20,019 nucleotides of DNA from Candidatus Omnitrophota bacterium (lineage in GTDB: Bacteria > Hinthialibacterota > Hinthialibacteria > Hinthialibacterales > JAKPRU01). The position numbers and the translations under genes were made by a program. The notes under the pieces were generated by a model. That model saw nothing but the letters and a program-made list of their open reading frames with translations, was not told the DNA's origin and ran no database searches. The stretch is from positions 1 through 20,019 of the forward strand of contig JAKPRU010000171.1 in the NCBI GenBank assembly GCA_029557025.1, in the 5' to 3' direction. Shown piece after piece: positions 7,867 to 14,206 of this stretch (position 1 is the first letter of the stretch; each line of letters starts with the position of its first letter).

Positions 7867-8529
7867 TTATTTCGCTTGGGATTTCGCCAGTTTGAGTATT
7901 AATGAAGCCAGCTGATCGTTCAAGGCGGTTCCGGGATTCATGCTGTCCTGAATGTAGGTTCGATAGCCCAAGACATCGAAGTAGGCGATTCGATATTCCT
8001 TAACAAGATACTGGATCAGGTCCAGCATGGCCTCTTGTTGTTTTGGAGGCGGCAACGTGGACTCATAATCTCCCAGGAGCAACACAAGAATATGTCCTCT
8101 GCAGTCAATGGTCTTTCCACGCATAGGGTGGTTCTGGGGAACTTCCGAGCGGAAGAATCGATCGCCGTAGGTCAGCTGTCCGACCGTATTGACCGGTCTG
8201 CCGGCCAGGATGCCTCCTTTCTGATCGATAATATAATGGACAGGGATATCCCCAACACCATTGGAATCAATGTAGTCTTCCGCCAATTGTTTTAAGTATG
8301 CGCCGGGATTGTCGGGATCGAATCCATTGGGCGTATCAAGAATGGTGATATAGGCGGGAGTCTGGGTTTTGTAAGCTCCGCTGGGCATCCCGCCCGCCCA
8401 GTTGGATCGGGGAAGAATGGTCGGAACCGGGGGTTTTTTCTTCCCGCCCGGTGAAAAAAAGAGCCGCCCCGCACAACCGGTAAACAAAAAGATGGCGCAA
8501 CACAGACCGCAGAGAACTCTTCGATTCAT
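7867..8529 (-). CDS. lipoprotein with zinc-ligand-less N-acetylmuramoyl-L-alanine amidase (PGRP) fold
   Basis: This 220-aa product begins with a lipoprotein signal: MNRR, a hydrophobic core and FTGC with the lipidated Cys at 19. A basic/proline linker follows. Residues 38-215 follow the amidase_2/PGRP pattern: RSNWA at 41-45, DIPVHYIID at 94-102, GGILAGRP at 105-112 and LLGDYES at 151-157. All three zinc ligands seem lost: the IxxHHT position reads ITILDT (L64), the GHRD position reads GYRTY (Y189), and the CPG position reads NPG (N198). It is probably a peptidoglycan-binding or structural lipoprotein rather than an amidase. ATG 8529 is chosen over 8583 because GGAGG lies 5 nt before it and it gives a clean signal peptide. 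A TATAAA-like box lies upstream (complement of 8561-8566). Confidence 0.8.
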   Translation of the reverse strand: MNRRVLCGLCCAIFLFTGCAGRLFFSPGGKKKPPVPTILPRSNWAGGMPSGAYKTQTPAYITILDTPNGFDPDNPGAYLKQLAEDYIDSNGVGDIPVHYIIDQKGGILAGRPVNTVGQLTYGDRFFRSEVPQNHPMRGKTIDCRGHILVLLLGDYESTLPPPKQQEAMLDLIQYLVKEYRIAYFDVLGYRTYIQDSMNPGTALNDQLASLILKLAKSQAK

Positions 8530-8710
8530 CCATACCTCCGACGGGAAAGAAGAACTGGGATTTATAGGGAAGTGTATCGCCATTCATCCTTCATCGTCCA
8601 CTGACGGCCGATAAAGCTTTTCTGTGCGGGGGGTCGCAATGGGAATTCGAAAAGCGAGGGTCCGGGGAGGGAACACGAAGAGTGATGCAGGCAATGACTC
8701 GCCACACCCG

Positions 8711-8727
8711 CCGAGGATCCTCCTCGG
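8711..8727 (-). terminator. weak hairpin after the histone-like gene
   Basis: CCGAGG at 8711-8716 pairs with CCTCGG at 8722-8727 around a 5-nt loop, about 20 nt past the stop of the Lys-rich gene on the minus strand. No T-run follows, so its role as terminator is doubtful. Confidence 0.25.
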
Positions 8728-8747
8728 GGGTGAGGTCAGACATTGGC

Positions 8748-8954
8748 TTACTTCTTCGATCCGCAGCAGGCCTTCTTGGCCGGGGCCTTCTTCTTGGCTG
8801 CCGTTTTTTTTGCTACGGTCTTTTTGGCTGCGGGTTTTGGGGCCGCTGCCTTCTTCGCTACGGTTTTCTTGGCTGCTGTCTTTTTCTTGGCCGTAGTCTT
8901 TTTTTTCGCCGCAGTCTTCTTCACTGCACTTTTCTTTGGAGCCGCTTTTACCAA
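8748..8954 (-). CDS. lysine/alanine-rich histone H1-like protein
   Basis: The product is 68 aa with 27 lysines and no acidic residue, made of repeated AAKK, VAKK and TAAKKK units with Pro kinks, then ACCGSKK at the C-terminus. This is the composition of bacterial histone H1-like (Hc1/AlgP-type) DNA-binding proteins, so nucleoid or RNA binding is the likely role. The Cys-Cys pair near the end is unusual for such tails and could allow disulfide cross-linking or metal binding. The start is TTG 8954: a 14-nt perfect Shine-Dalgarno match ends 3 nt before it (about 8 nt counted from GGAGG). The in-frame ATG at 9020 would give 22 more residues but falls at the predicted transcription start. The promoter is at 9021-9050. 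The plus-strand Phe/Ala-rich open frame here is only its antisense. Confidence 0.75.
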   Translation of the reverse strand: MVKAAPKKSAVKKTAAKKKTTAKKKTAAKKTVAKKAAAPKPAAKKTVAKKTAAKKKAPAKKACCGSKK

Positions 8955-8957
8955 CCC

Positions 8958-8971
8958 GATCACCTCCTTTC
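8958..8971 (-). promoter_or_regulatory. extended perfect Shine-Dalgarno site
   Basis: The minus strand reads GAAAGGAGGTGATC, fully complementary over 14 nt to the usual bacterial 16S rRNA 3' end (GATCACCTCCTTTC). It sits before TTG 8954 and fixes the start of the Lys/Ala-rich gene. Confidence 0.85.
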
Positions 8972-9020
8972 GGAATACGTCGGTCGCTATAAACTCTCCG
9001 AGCTTTCGCGACCCACGCAT

Positions 9021-9050
9021 GTTATATTACACCGAATGTAACTTTGTCAA
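9021..9050 (-). promoter_or_regulatory. sigma-70-type promoter for the histone-like gene
   Basis: On the minus strand a perfect TTGACA (complement of 9045-9050) is followed after 18 nt by TATAAC (complement of 9021-9026). Transcription would start near 9014, giving a leader of about 60 nt that contains the Shine-Dalgarno site at 8958-8971. Confidence 0.7.
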
Positions 9051-9068
9051 GCTCCATTTTTCATTTTC

Positions 9069-9092
9069 TTGCATTCGAATGCAAATTTTTTT
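9069..9092 (+). terminator. 16-bp perfect palindrome followed by a T-run
   Basis: TTGCATTCGAATGCAA at 9069-9084 is fully self-complementary and is followed by ATTTTTTTA. As RNA from the plus strand it would be a 6-bp stem with a 4-nt loop and a U-run, i.e. a terminator-like element. It also lies only 19 bp upstream of the -35 box of the minus-strand promoter, so an operator role is equally possible. Confidence 0.45.
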
Positions 9093-9140
9093 ATCCTCGG
9101 TCTTCAACGAGGCATTCTTTCTCGAATTACGATTTAATGT

Positions 9141-9181
9141 TCTGCAAAAATATCTGCACATTTCTTTTTGTCCGATCTGCA
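9141..9181 (+). promoter_or_regulatory. three direct TCTGCA boxes in the spacer
   Basis: TCTGCA occurs at 9141, 9153 and 9176, spaced 12 and 23 nt, close to one and two helical turns. It lies in the 350-bp spacer between the histone-like gene and the pseudopilin gene. A regulator site is possible; chance cannot be excluded for 6-mers. Confidence 0.25.
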
Positions 9182-9204
9182 CTGTGTGGTTTGGGGTTGC
9201 CTTG

Positions 9205-9224
9205 TTCTCCGAAGTATCGGAGAA
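9205..9224 (+). repeat. inverted repeat, 8-bp stem, upstream of pseudopilin gene
   Basis: TTCTCCGA pairs perfectly with TCGGAGAA around a 4-nt loop. It is about 80 nt before the pseudopilin start and may be an operator or leader hairpin. Confidence 0.5.
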
Positions 9225-9257
9225 TATCTCCATGGGTCATTTTTCAATCGGGTCAAG

Positions 9258-9281
9258 TCAACCGGGGAAGCCCCGGATTGA
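9258..9281 (+). repeat. GC-rich leader hairpin just before the pseudopilin ribosome binding site
   Basis: TCAACCGGGG (9258-9267) pairs with CCCCGG-A-TTGA (9271-9281), ten base pairs with one bulged A and a 3-nt loop. It ends about 12 nt before the AAAGGAT ribosome binding site, so it could affect translation or mRNA stability. No T-run follows it, which argues against a terminator. Confidence 0.5.
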
Positions 9282-9304
9282 TTGAATACGGAAAGGATCT
9301 CCCA

Positions 9305-9913
9305 ATGAAACGCCATGGATTCACTCTGATCGAACTGTTGATCGTCGTTGCGATCATCGGCATTCTGGCCGCGATTGCGGTCCCGAATTTTCTGAATGCG
9401 CGTACCAAAGCACAGATCGCGCGGGTATTTGCGGACATGAAAGCATTGGGCACCGCCATGGATATGTATGGCCTGGACAACGGCAACAAGTATCCGTATA
9501 CGCACGATACGAATGTGAATGATGTCCTGAAACCGTTCCAGCGCTTGACAAGCCCAGTTGCTTATATGAGCGCTCTGCCGCAACGAGACCCGTTTGTTCC
9601 AAAATACGATGCCAAGCATACGGCAGATCGGCCCGGCGGGATCAGTTGGAACTGGTGGGACCCTTACCTGCTGGTTACATTCGACTCTCCCCAAATGTAC
9701 GGCGCCAACGATCTTTCCCAGGGGATGTATGCGGTCGGTCCGTTGATGTATTTCATTGACAGTGTCGGCCCCGACGGCATCTATGACCCGTTTGAATATA
9801 ATTACGGGCACGCTTGGGTCCCCTATACACCGTCAAATGGGCTGACGAGCCGAGGGGAGATTTTCGTGTACGGTCCCGGAGGAACCACTTCGGACTGTGT
9901 AACGCGGAAATAG
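9305..9913 (+). CDS. type II secretion/type IV pilin-like pseudopilin
   Basis: This 202-aa product has a class III (prepilin) signal: MKRHG, cleavage before FTLIELLIVVAIIGIL, and Glu at mature position 5. The hydrophobic helix runs to AAIAVPNFLNAR, as in GspG/PilA-type proteins. It would be processed by a prepilin peptidase, methylated at Phe, and held in the inner membrane or assembled into a pseudopilus. The rest of the body (LTSPVAYMSALP near 79-90; SNGLTSRGEIFVYGPGG near the C-terminus) resembles the second pseudopilin in this window. The start ATG 9305 has AAAGGAT about 8 nt upstream; the frame extends further upstream but that part is not pilin-like. No assembly ATPase, platform or secretin genes are nearby, so it is an orphan substrate-type pilin. 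Confidence 0.9.
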   Translation: MKRHGFTLIELLIVVAIIGILAAIAVPNFLNARTKAQIARVFADMKALGTAMDMYGLDNGNKYPYTHDTNVNDVLKPFQRLTSPVAYMSALPQRDPFVPKYDAKHTADRPGGISWNWWDPYLLVTFDSPQMYGANDLSQGMYAVGPLMYFIDSVGPDGIYDPFEYNYGHAWVPYTPSNGLTSRGEIFVYGPGGTTSDCVTRK

Positions 9914-10130
9914 CCTGTTCTCGATCTGCGCGAGAGACACAAAAACGCTATTGTGCATCACGGCGCACTCGCGCCGGTTGCAGTAAATCCGGCTGCTTAT
10001 TCTTTGGGCCGGACCTCCTGCGGTGCCGCGATCAATCTATTGAATTCAGCGCCTCTGTATCTCGCTTTTCGACGGGCTCAGGACAACGTCCGATCCTTGG
10101 AGAGAAGGTTCTGCGCATATTTCGCTCGAC

Positions 10131-11414
10131 TTACAATCCCTGCCTCAAACAGCAATGTTTATACTTTTTCCCGCTCCCGCAAGGGCAGGGATCGTTCCGT
10201 CCGACATTCTGGGGCGATCTTGTAGCCTGCGATTTCGTAAAGGAAGCCTTCGGTTGCACAAGAACGCCGTTGTATGTAAGCCATTGTTTCGCCAAGCGCC
10301 GGAAATCCGCATTCGCATGTTCAAAAAACATCCGGTAGGCTTTGCAGAAATGATTCGAGCCGCCGTCTCGCGGATCGTTCAAGCGGTCTTTCGGACACCC
10401 ACCGTGACAGTGGGGTAGCCATCGGCAGGTTTCACATTCGGGCGGACGTTTCGCTTTCCGTCTGCCGAATGCGGATTGACGCGGGGAATTGAGAAAATCG
10501 ACTAACGATCCCTCCAGTACATTCCCCAACCGCCACTCCGTGTCTACAAAGAAATCGCAGGAATACACATCGCCGTTATGTTCGACTACCAGGTACGTCC
10601 CGCATTCGGGAAGAAGGGTACACTCGGGAATTTCTACACCTACGTACGTTGCAAAAACCGAGTCAAACCACCGGACAGAAATGCGCGGAACCCCATCCCG
10701 AAAGTGTTCTTTCCAGACATCGAATATCTCACACAGGAAATGCCCTAATGCTTCTCCCGGGACGGAGAAAGGCGCCGCACGGTCCGGAGAATTGGGGTCC
10801 GGTTCCACACAGGGAATGAACTGAAGGAATGTAAATCCGAAATCGACCAGGTACTCGAATATCTCCCGCGCATACCGGGATGAATACTCCGAAACAACTG
10901 CCAGCGCATTGACATCCACGCCCTGTTCCATCATCAGTCGCGCGGCGGCTGTGACACGTTCCCAGGAAGGTGTGCCCCCACGAGTCAGCCGATAATGATC
11001 GTGAACATGCTGGGGGCCGTCGAGCGAAAGGCCGACCAGAACACGGTACTCCCGCAGGAAGGCGCACCAGTCTTCATTGATGAGAAGACCGTTCGTCTGC
11101 ATCCCGTTGCCGACCGTTTGCCCGTCTCGTCCGTACTGTTTCTGGAACGCGACGGCACGCCGAAAGAAATCCAAACCCACCAGCGTCGGTTCCCCCCCCT
11201 GCCAGCCGAACGAGAGATAGGGTCCGCCCTGGGTCATGACTTGCCGAATCATTTCTTCGAGTATCTCGTCGCTCATGCGGTGGAGATGGGATTGGGCGAA
11301 CAGATGCTCCTTTTGCAGGTAGAAGCAGTATCGACAGGCAAGGTTACAGTCCGGCCCGGCGGGTTTAACCAGGATATTGGTCAGCGGTTTTGCAGCAGGA
11401 CGTTTTTCAGGCAC
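10131..11414 (-). CDS. anaerobic sulfatase-maturating enzyme (radical SAM/SPASM) with SEC-C tail
   Basis: This 427-aa cytoplasmic enzyme would convert an active-site Cys or Ser of sulfatases to formylglycine. The radical SAM cluster is CNLACRYC (C23, C27, C30), followed by QGGEPTL at 72-78. The SPASM domain shows C265, C271, C286, C327, C330, C336, C340 and C357. YSCDFFVD at 285-291 fits the anSME motif in which the Asp after Cys (D287) is the catalytic base. A SEC-C zinc motif, NDPCPCGSGKKYKHCC at 407-422, is added at the C-terminus. The start is GTG 11414 with GAAGGG upstream. No sulfatase gene is in the window. The neighbouring esterase suggests use of sulfated or acetylated polysaccharides; a peptide-modifying radical SAM role is an alternative. 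Confidence 0.9.
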   Translation of the reverse strand: MPEKRPAAKPLTNILVKPAGPDCNLACRYCFYLQKEHLFAQSHLHRMSDEILEEMIRQVMTQGGPYLSFGWQGGEPTLVGLDFFRRAVAFQKQYGRDGQTVGNGMQTNGLLINEDWCAFLREYRVLVGLSLDGPQHVHDHYRLTRGGTPSWERVTAAARLMMEQGVDVNALAVVSEYSSRYAREIFEYLVDFGFTFLQFIPCVEPDPNSPDRAAPFSVPGEALGHFLCEIFDVWKEHFRDGVPRISVRWFDSVFATYVGVEIPECTLLPECGTYLVVEHNGDVYSCDFFVDTEWRLGNVLEGSLVDFLNSPRQSAFGRRKAKRPPECETCRWLPHCHGGCPKDRLNDPRDGGSNHFCKAYRMFFEHANADFRRLAKQWLTYNGVLVQPKASFTKSQATRSPQNVGRNDPCPCGSGKKYKHCCLRQGL

Positions 11415-11452
11415 AACGCACCCTTCGAAACCGTCATAAACACTCTGTCAAA

Positions 11453-11493
11453 TCTCCCTTTCTCCATTCTTGGAGAGGGGGTCGGGGAGTGAG
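11453..11493 (-). repeat. partial, inverted copy of GC-rich palindromic repeat
   Basis: The segment has TCTCC (11461-11465) and GGAGA (11472-11476) forming a short hairpin, with CTCCC before it and GGGGTCGGGGAGTGAGG after it. Read on the minus strand it begins CCTCACTCCCC, like a widespread intergenic repeat style of many bacterial genomes, and resembles the elements at 3429 and 12867. It lies in the 88-nt gap between the esterase and the sulfatase maturase. Confidence 0.5.
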
Positions 11494-11502
11494 GAAATCC
11501 CA

Positions 11503-12588
11503 TCAGGCCAGCCATTTCTTCAGCCACTCGACCGCCGCCACGCCGTGCCACCGATGTTCGCCCTCAAAAATATCGTGGTACAGCCGATCCCCCGCGCCGA
11601 GGGCCGTGTAGGCGCTTTTGGCAATCTTTACCTGGGCCAGGACATTATCGACCCCACTTTTGCCGTTGAGGCTGTCGCATGTTCCGGTTTCGATCAGGAA
11701 CGGCCGTGGCGCAATGAGAGCGGCCAGGTCGCCCATGTCTGCGTATTCCCACAAATGGGGAACATAGTTGCAGGAGCAATTGGCGGCTTTCTCCAGCAGG
11801 GATTCCTGCACGCCATAAAAGTAGCCGCTGCACACGCCGCACCGGATTCGTTCGTCCATGGCGCACAGATACAGAGTCTGGAGGCCGCCGCCCGACAAAC
11901 CGGCGCATCCGATCCGCTGAGGATCGCAGTCGGGACGTTGCGAAACGTAATCCGCGAGGCGCATCAGGTCCCAGGTCCACATTCCCGCCACTGTCTGCCC
12001 CAACGGAATCGCTATGTGGTTGAGAACCTCACAGGAACTGTGGATGAAATTGTCTTCATCATCTTTCTGGTAGTATTTCTCCCTGCGTTCACCAAATCCC
12101 CGGGCATCCGGGCAAAAGACAATAAAGCCCTCCCGTGCCAGTTGAACCCCGTAAGCATAGTTGTAATAGGTGGCGGCTTTTTCAATCACCGGAATATCCG
12201 TCCGACCGGCGACGGAAAATTTGCCGCCGCTTCCGTGTCCGTGCGGCGCAATCACAGCGGCTCGTCGTTCACCGGATTTCAGGTTGTTCGGAATGAGCGC
12301 ATAAAACGGCATTACCACTCCCGGTTCCGTGCGAATCTCAATCCGTTGCCGCTCATATCCGTCGCACGGAACCCGCTCTGTGATGTTTTCATCCGGCGGG
12401 CAGGCGATCATGGTCGGCAGTCCCAGGAGTTCGGCAACCTTGCCGCGCAGCTGGACCTGCCAGGCCCGAGCATCTTCCGCTGTCTCCGCCCGAAATCCTA
12501 ACTGTCGGGAAAAACGGCGAAACCGTTCTTTCATATAGTCCTCACTGACAAAATAACGTTCAATATGGAGGGTTTGAGTTTCACTCAT
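11503..12588 (-). CDS. alpha/beta hydrolase, CE7/Abhydrolase_7-like esterase
   Basis: This 361-aa protein has no signal peptide. The alpha/beta hydrolase core includes the oxyanion-side motif APHGHGSGG (114-122), PDARGFGERR (160-169), the nucleophile elbow GLSGGG with S232, LIETGTCD with the probable acid D305, and GEHRWHG at 343-349, with H345 or H348 as the base. This pattern is that of acetyl-xylan-esterase-like and Abhydrolase_7 proteins, so removal of acyl groups from carbohydrates in the cytoplasm is likely. The N-terminal 80 residues are a helical cap region. GGAAGG lies 13 nt before ATG 12588, rather far, while a five-codon frame (ATG 12599 to TGA 12585) overlaps the start, so coupling is possible. 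It precedes the sulfatase maturase on the same strand. Confidence 0.85.
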   Translation of the reverse strand: MSETQTLHIERYFVSEDYMKERFRRFSRQLGFRAETAEDARAWQVQLRGKVAELLGLPTMIACPPDENITERVPCDGYERQRIEIRTEPGVVMPFYALIPNNLKSGERRAAVIAPHGHGSGGKFSVAGRTDIPVIEKAATYYNYAYGVQLAREGFIVFCPDARGFGERREKYYQKDDEDNFIHSSCEVLNHIAIPLGQTVAGMWTWDLMRLADYVSQRPDCDPQRIGCAGLSGGGLQTLYLCAMDERIRCGVCSGYFYGVQESLLEKAANCSCNYVPHLWEYADMGDLAALIAPRPFLIETGTCDSLNGKSGVDNVLAQVKIAKSAYTALGAGDRLYHDIFEGEHRWHGVAAVEWLKKWLA

Positions 12589-12866
12589 CGGTGTGTCATG
12601 TCCTTCCTTTCGAATGGCGGGAAAGTGCCTTGCCCTGTCGAGGCACTCAATTCTCCTGCTGAAAAAGGAAAAAATCTACCTCTTCAGGCAGTCCGATATG
12701 GCCCCGACAGCGACAGGCACAGAGGCCTGTCCTACCATTATTCCAGAGGGCCGGGCGTCCCTGCCTGGCAGATATCATGTTCGTTTTTGTGCGGGACATC
12801 CATGAGATCCGCCTTTGCGAATGGAAAACAACTCGGTAACCTACCGGAGGAAAAGACAGGTGTGAG
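12589..12866. other. gene-free spacer between divergent esterase and folE genes
   Basis: I see no credible gene here. There are two perfect inverted repeats: AGTGCC/GGCACT (12624-12629 and 12642-12647), and GACAGGC/GCCTGTC (12712-12718 and 12725-12731, 6-nt loop). Either could be an operator or leader hairpin for the minus-strand esterase gene. No convincing -35/-10 pair was found. Confidence 0.4.
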
Positions 12867-12950
12867 ATCCCCCACCTCAGCCCTCCCCGTCAACGGGGAG
12901 GGAGTTAAGAATTCTCTCCCCCCCGTTTACGGGGGGAATGAGGGGGGGAT
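12867..12950. repeat. 84-nt GC-rich repeat able to fold as a three-way junction
   Basis: The outer arms ATCCCCCACCTCA (12867-12879) and TGAGGGGGGGAT (12939-12950) pair over 12 bp with one bulged A. Inside are two perfect hairpins: CCCTCCCCG/CGGGGAGGG with a TCAA loop (12881-12902), and CCCCCCG/CGGGGGG with a TTTA loop (12919-12936). The left half recurs at 3429-3465 and a related inverted piece at 11453-11493. It ends about 50 nt before the folE start. It looks like a REP/MITE-like dispersed element or a bacterial interspersed repeat. Confidence 0.65.
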
Positions 12951-13008
12951 GGAATGAAACACCCATATTCCCTGAATCCTCCGCGATTGAAATGAGAAGG
13001 TGACGGCA

Positions 13009-13608
13009 TTGACAGAAGATACAATCAAACCCGACCTCTCAAAAGTATCCATGGAAGACCTTGTGACGGAAATGCTCCTTCGCGTGGGCGAGGATCCGAA
13101 CCGTCCGGGGCTTGTGCATACACCGTACCGCGTTGCGCGAGCGTGGGAGTTCTTTTCCTCGGGATATCGTCAGGACATTCATGAACTGGTGAACAGCGCT
13201 TTGTTCGAGGACAAATGCGATGAGATGGTAGTGGTAAGCGATATTGACATTTTCAGCCAATGCGAACACCACATGCTGCCGTTTTATGGAGTGTGCCATG
13301 TCGGGTATCTGCCGAAGGGCAGGCTGATCGGACTGTCGAAAATCCCTCGGATTGTGGAAACGTTCAGTCGGCGGTTGCAATTACAGGAACGCCTGACCCA
13401 GGAGATAGCCCAATGCCTCAACGAGATTCTGCGTCCCCAGGGGGTGGGGGTGGTGATGGAATGCCGTCACATGTGCATGATGATGCGCGGTGTGGAGAAA
13501 GCCGGGAGCAACACGATTACCAGCGCCATGCTGGGTTTGTTCCGCAGCAATCACAATACCCGCAGCGAGTTTCTGGAGATCATCAAAAACCAGCGCAAGT
13601 GGCGGTGA
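13009..13608 (+). CDS. folE: GTP cyclohydrolase I
   Basis: This roughly 200-aa cytoplasmic enzyme converts GTP to 7,8-dihydroneopterin triphosphate, the entry to folate and pterin (or queuosine) synthesis. Family motifs are all present (numbered from GTG 13000): DPNRPGLVHTPYRVARAW at 32-49, the zinc site C88-E-H-H91 with HHMLPF, GLSKIPRIV at 111-119, and C159 in RHMCMMMRG, matching the three zinc ligands Cys/His/Cys. The end is at the usual place. TTG 13009 is preferred as start because AGAAGG lies 8 nt upstream; GTG 13000 lies inside that Shine-Dalgarno stretch and would add three residues. The gene stands alone, after a repeat-rich spacer and convergent with a pseudopilin gene, with only 18 nt between the stops. 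Confidence 0.97.
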   Translation: MTEDTIKPDLSKVSMEDLVTEMLLRVGEDPNRPGLVHTPYRVARAWEFFSSGYRQDIHELVNSALFEDKCDEMVVVSDIDIFSQCEHHMLPFYGVCHVGYLPKGRLIGLSKIPRIVETFSRRLQLQERLTQEIAQCLNEILRPQGVGVVMECRHMCMMMRGVEKAGSNTITSAMLGLFRSNHNTRSEFLEIIKNQRKWR

Positions 13609-13626
13609 GGGAATCCGCGCAACCAA

Positions 13627-14187
13627 TTAAAAATTCCCCGGCGGGAACTTGTAATCGCCCCGTGGATCGCCGGGGACATCTTTGACGATCATTCCAAGGC
13701 TCAGAGTCCCGTTTGTGGCATTGTAAGAACCGCCCCCGCTTTTGAGGCTGGGACCCAAGCTGGTGTTGTATCCGACCAGGTTTGGAGCGTTCTGAATCAG
13801 GCTCGCGGTCACAGTGAGATCCGTGTATCCGCCGTGCGGTTCCCAGTGGATGGTTTTCTTGGCGTATTTTTCCAGCGGGTTCTTACTGTCTTCCAGTTTT
13901 TCCTGAAAGATGTCGATCGGCCAGATGCTCAGATAAGCCATGGGAGTGGTGAGAGGAACGTGCTGCTGCGGCCTGTGGGAATGCGCATGGAACGTGTTGT
14001 TGTCCATGCGATACATCATCATGGCAGTCAACAGCGCCCGATGGTCCGCTTCCATGCGTGAAACCTGGGCGCGAATCCGGGCATTCATAAAATTCGGAAC
14101 CGCAATCGCGGCCAGAATGCCGATAATCGCAACCACAATCAGCAATTCAATCAGCGTAAACGCCGCTTTCCATCTTATTTTTTGCAT
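13627..14187 (-). CDS. pseudopilin with Ala at the -1 cleavage position
   Basis: This 186-aa product has a prepilin-type N-terminus: MQKIRWKAA then FTLIELLIVVAIIGIL with Glu at mature position 5. The residue before the cleavage site is Ala instead of the usual Gly. The helix continues into AAIAVPNFMNARIRAQ. The body has LTTPMAYLSIWP, matching LTSPVAYMSALP of the pilin at 9305-9913, and both share a YxxxNGxxSxG-like pattern near the end, so they are paralogues. ATG 14187 is preferred over ATG 14199 because GGAG lies 6 nt upstream of it and the leader length is normal. It starts 19 nt after the TMTC-like gene, so it probably shares its transcript. No pilus assembly genes are nearby. Confidence 0.88.
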   Translation of the reverse strand: MQKIRWKAAFTLIELLIVVAIIGILAAIAVPNFMNARIRAQVSRMEADHRALLTAMMMYRMDNNTFHAHSHRPQQHVPLTTPMAYLSIWPIDIFQEKLEDSKNPLEKYAKKTIHWEPHGGYTDLTVTASLIQNAPNLVGYNTSLGPSLKSGGGSYNATNGTLSLGMIVKDVPGDPRGDYKFPPGNF

Positions 14188-14206
14188 CGGAATCTCCATT
14201 TTATCT

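Noticed and set aside
9188..9200. Sigma-54-like GG...GC element before the pseudopilin gene
   Set aside because: GG and GC are separated by 9 nt rather than the required 10, and the flanking bases do not fit the consensus.
8743..9285. Plus-strand open frame full of Phe-Phe-Ala units
   Set aside because: It is the antisense of the Lys/Ala-rich histone-like gene, which has a promoter and a ribosome binding site on the minus strand.
11470..12501. 343-codon plus-strand open frame
   Set aside because: It is antisense to the esterase gene, which shows a full catalytic motif set.
12867..12950. Possible CRISPR or riboswitch upstream of folE
   Set aside because: There is no repeat-spacer periodicity, and related copies lie next to unrelated genes, so a dispersed repeat explains it better than a ligand-binding leader.
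12565..12957. 130-codon plus-strand open frame upstream of folE
   Set aside because: It starts inside the esterase gene on the other strand, runs through the palindromic repeat, and shows no domain.
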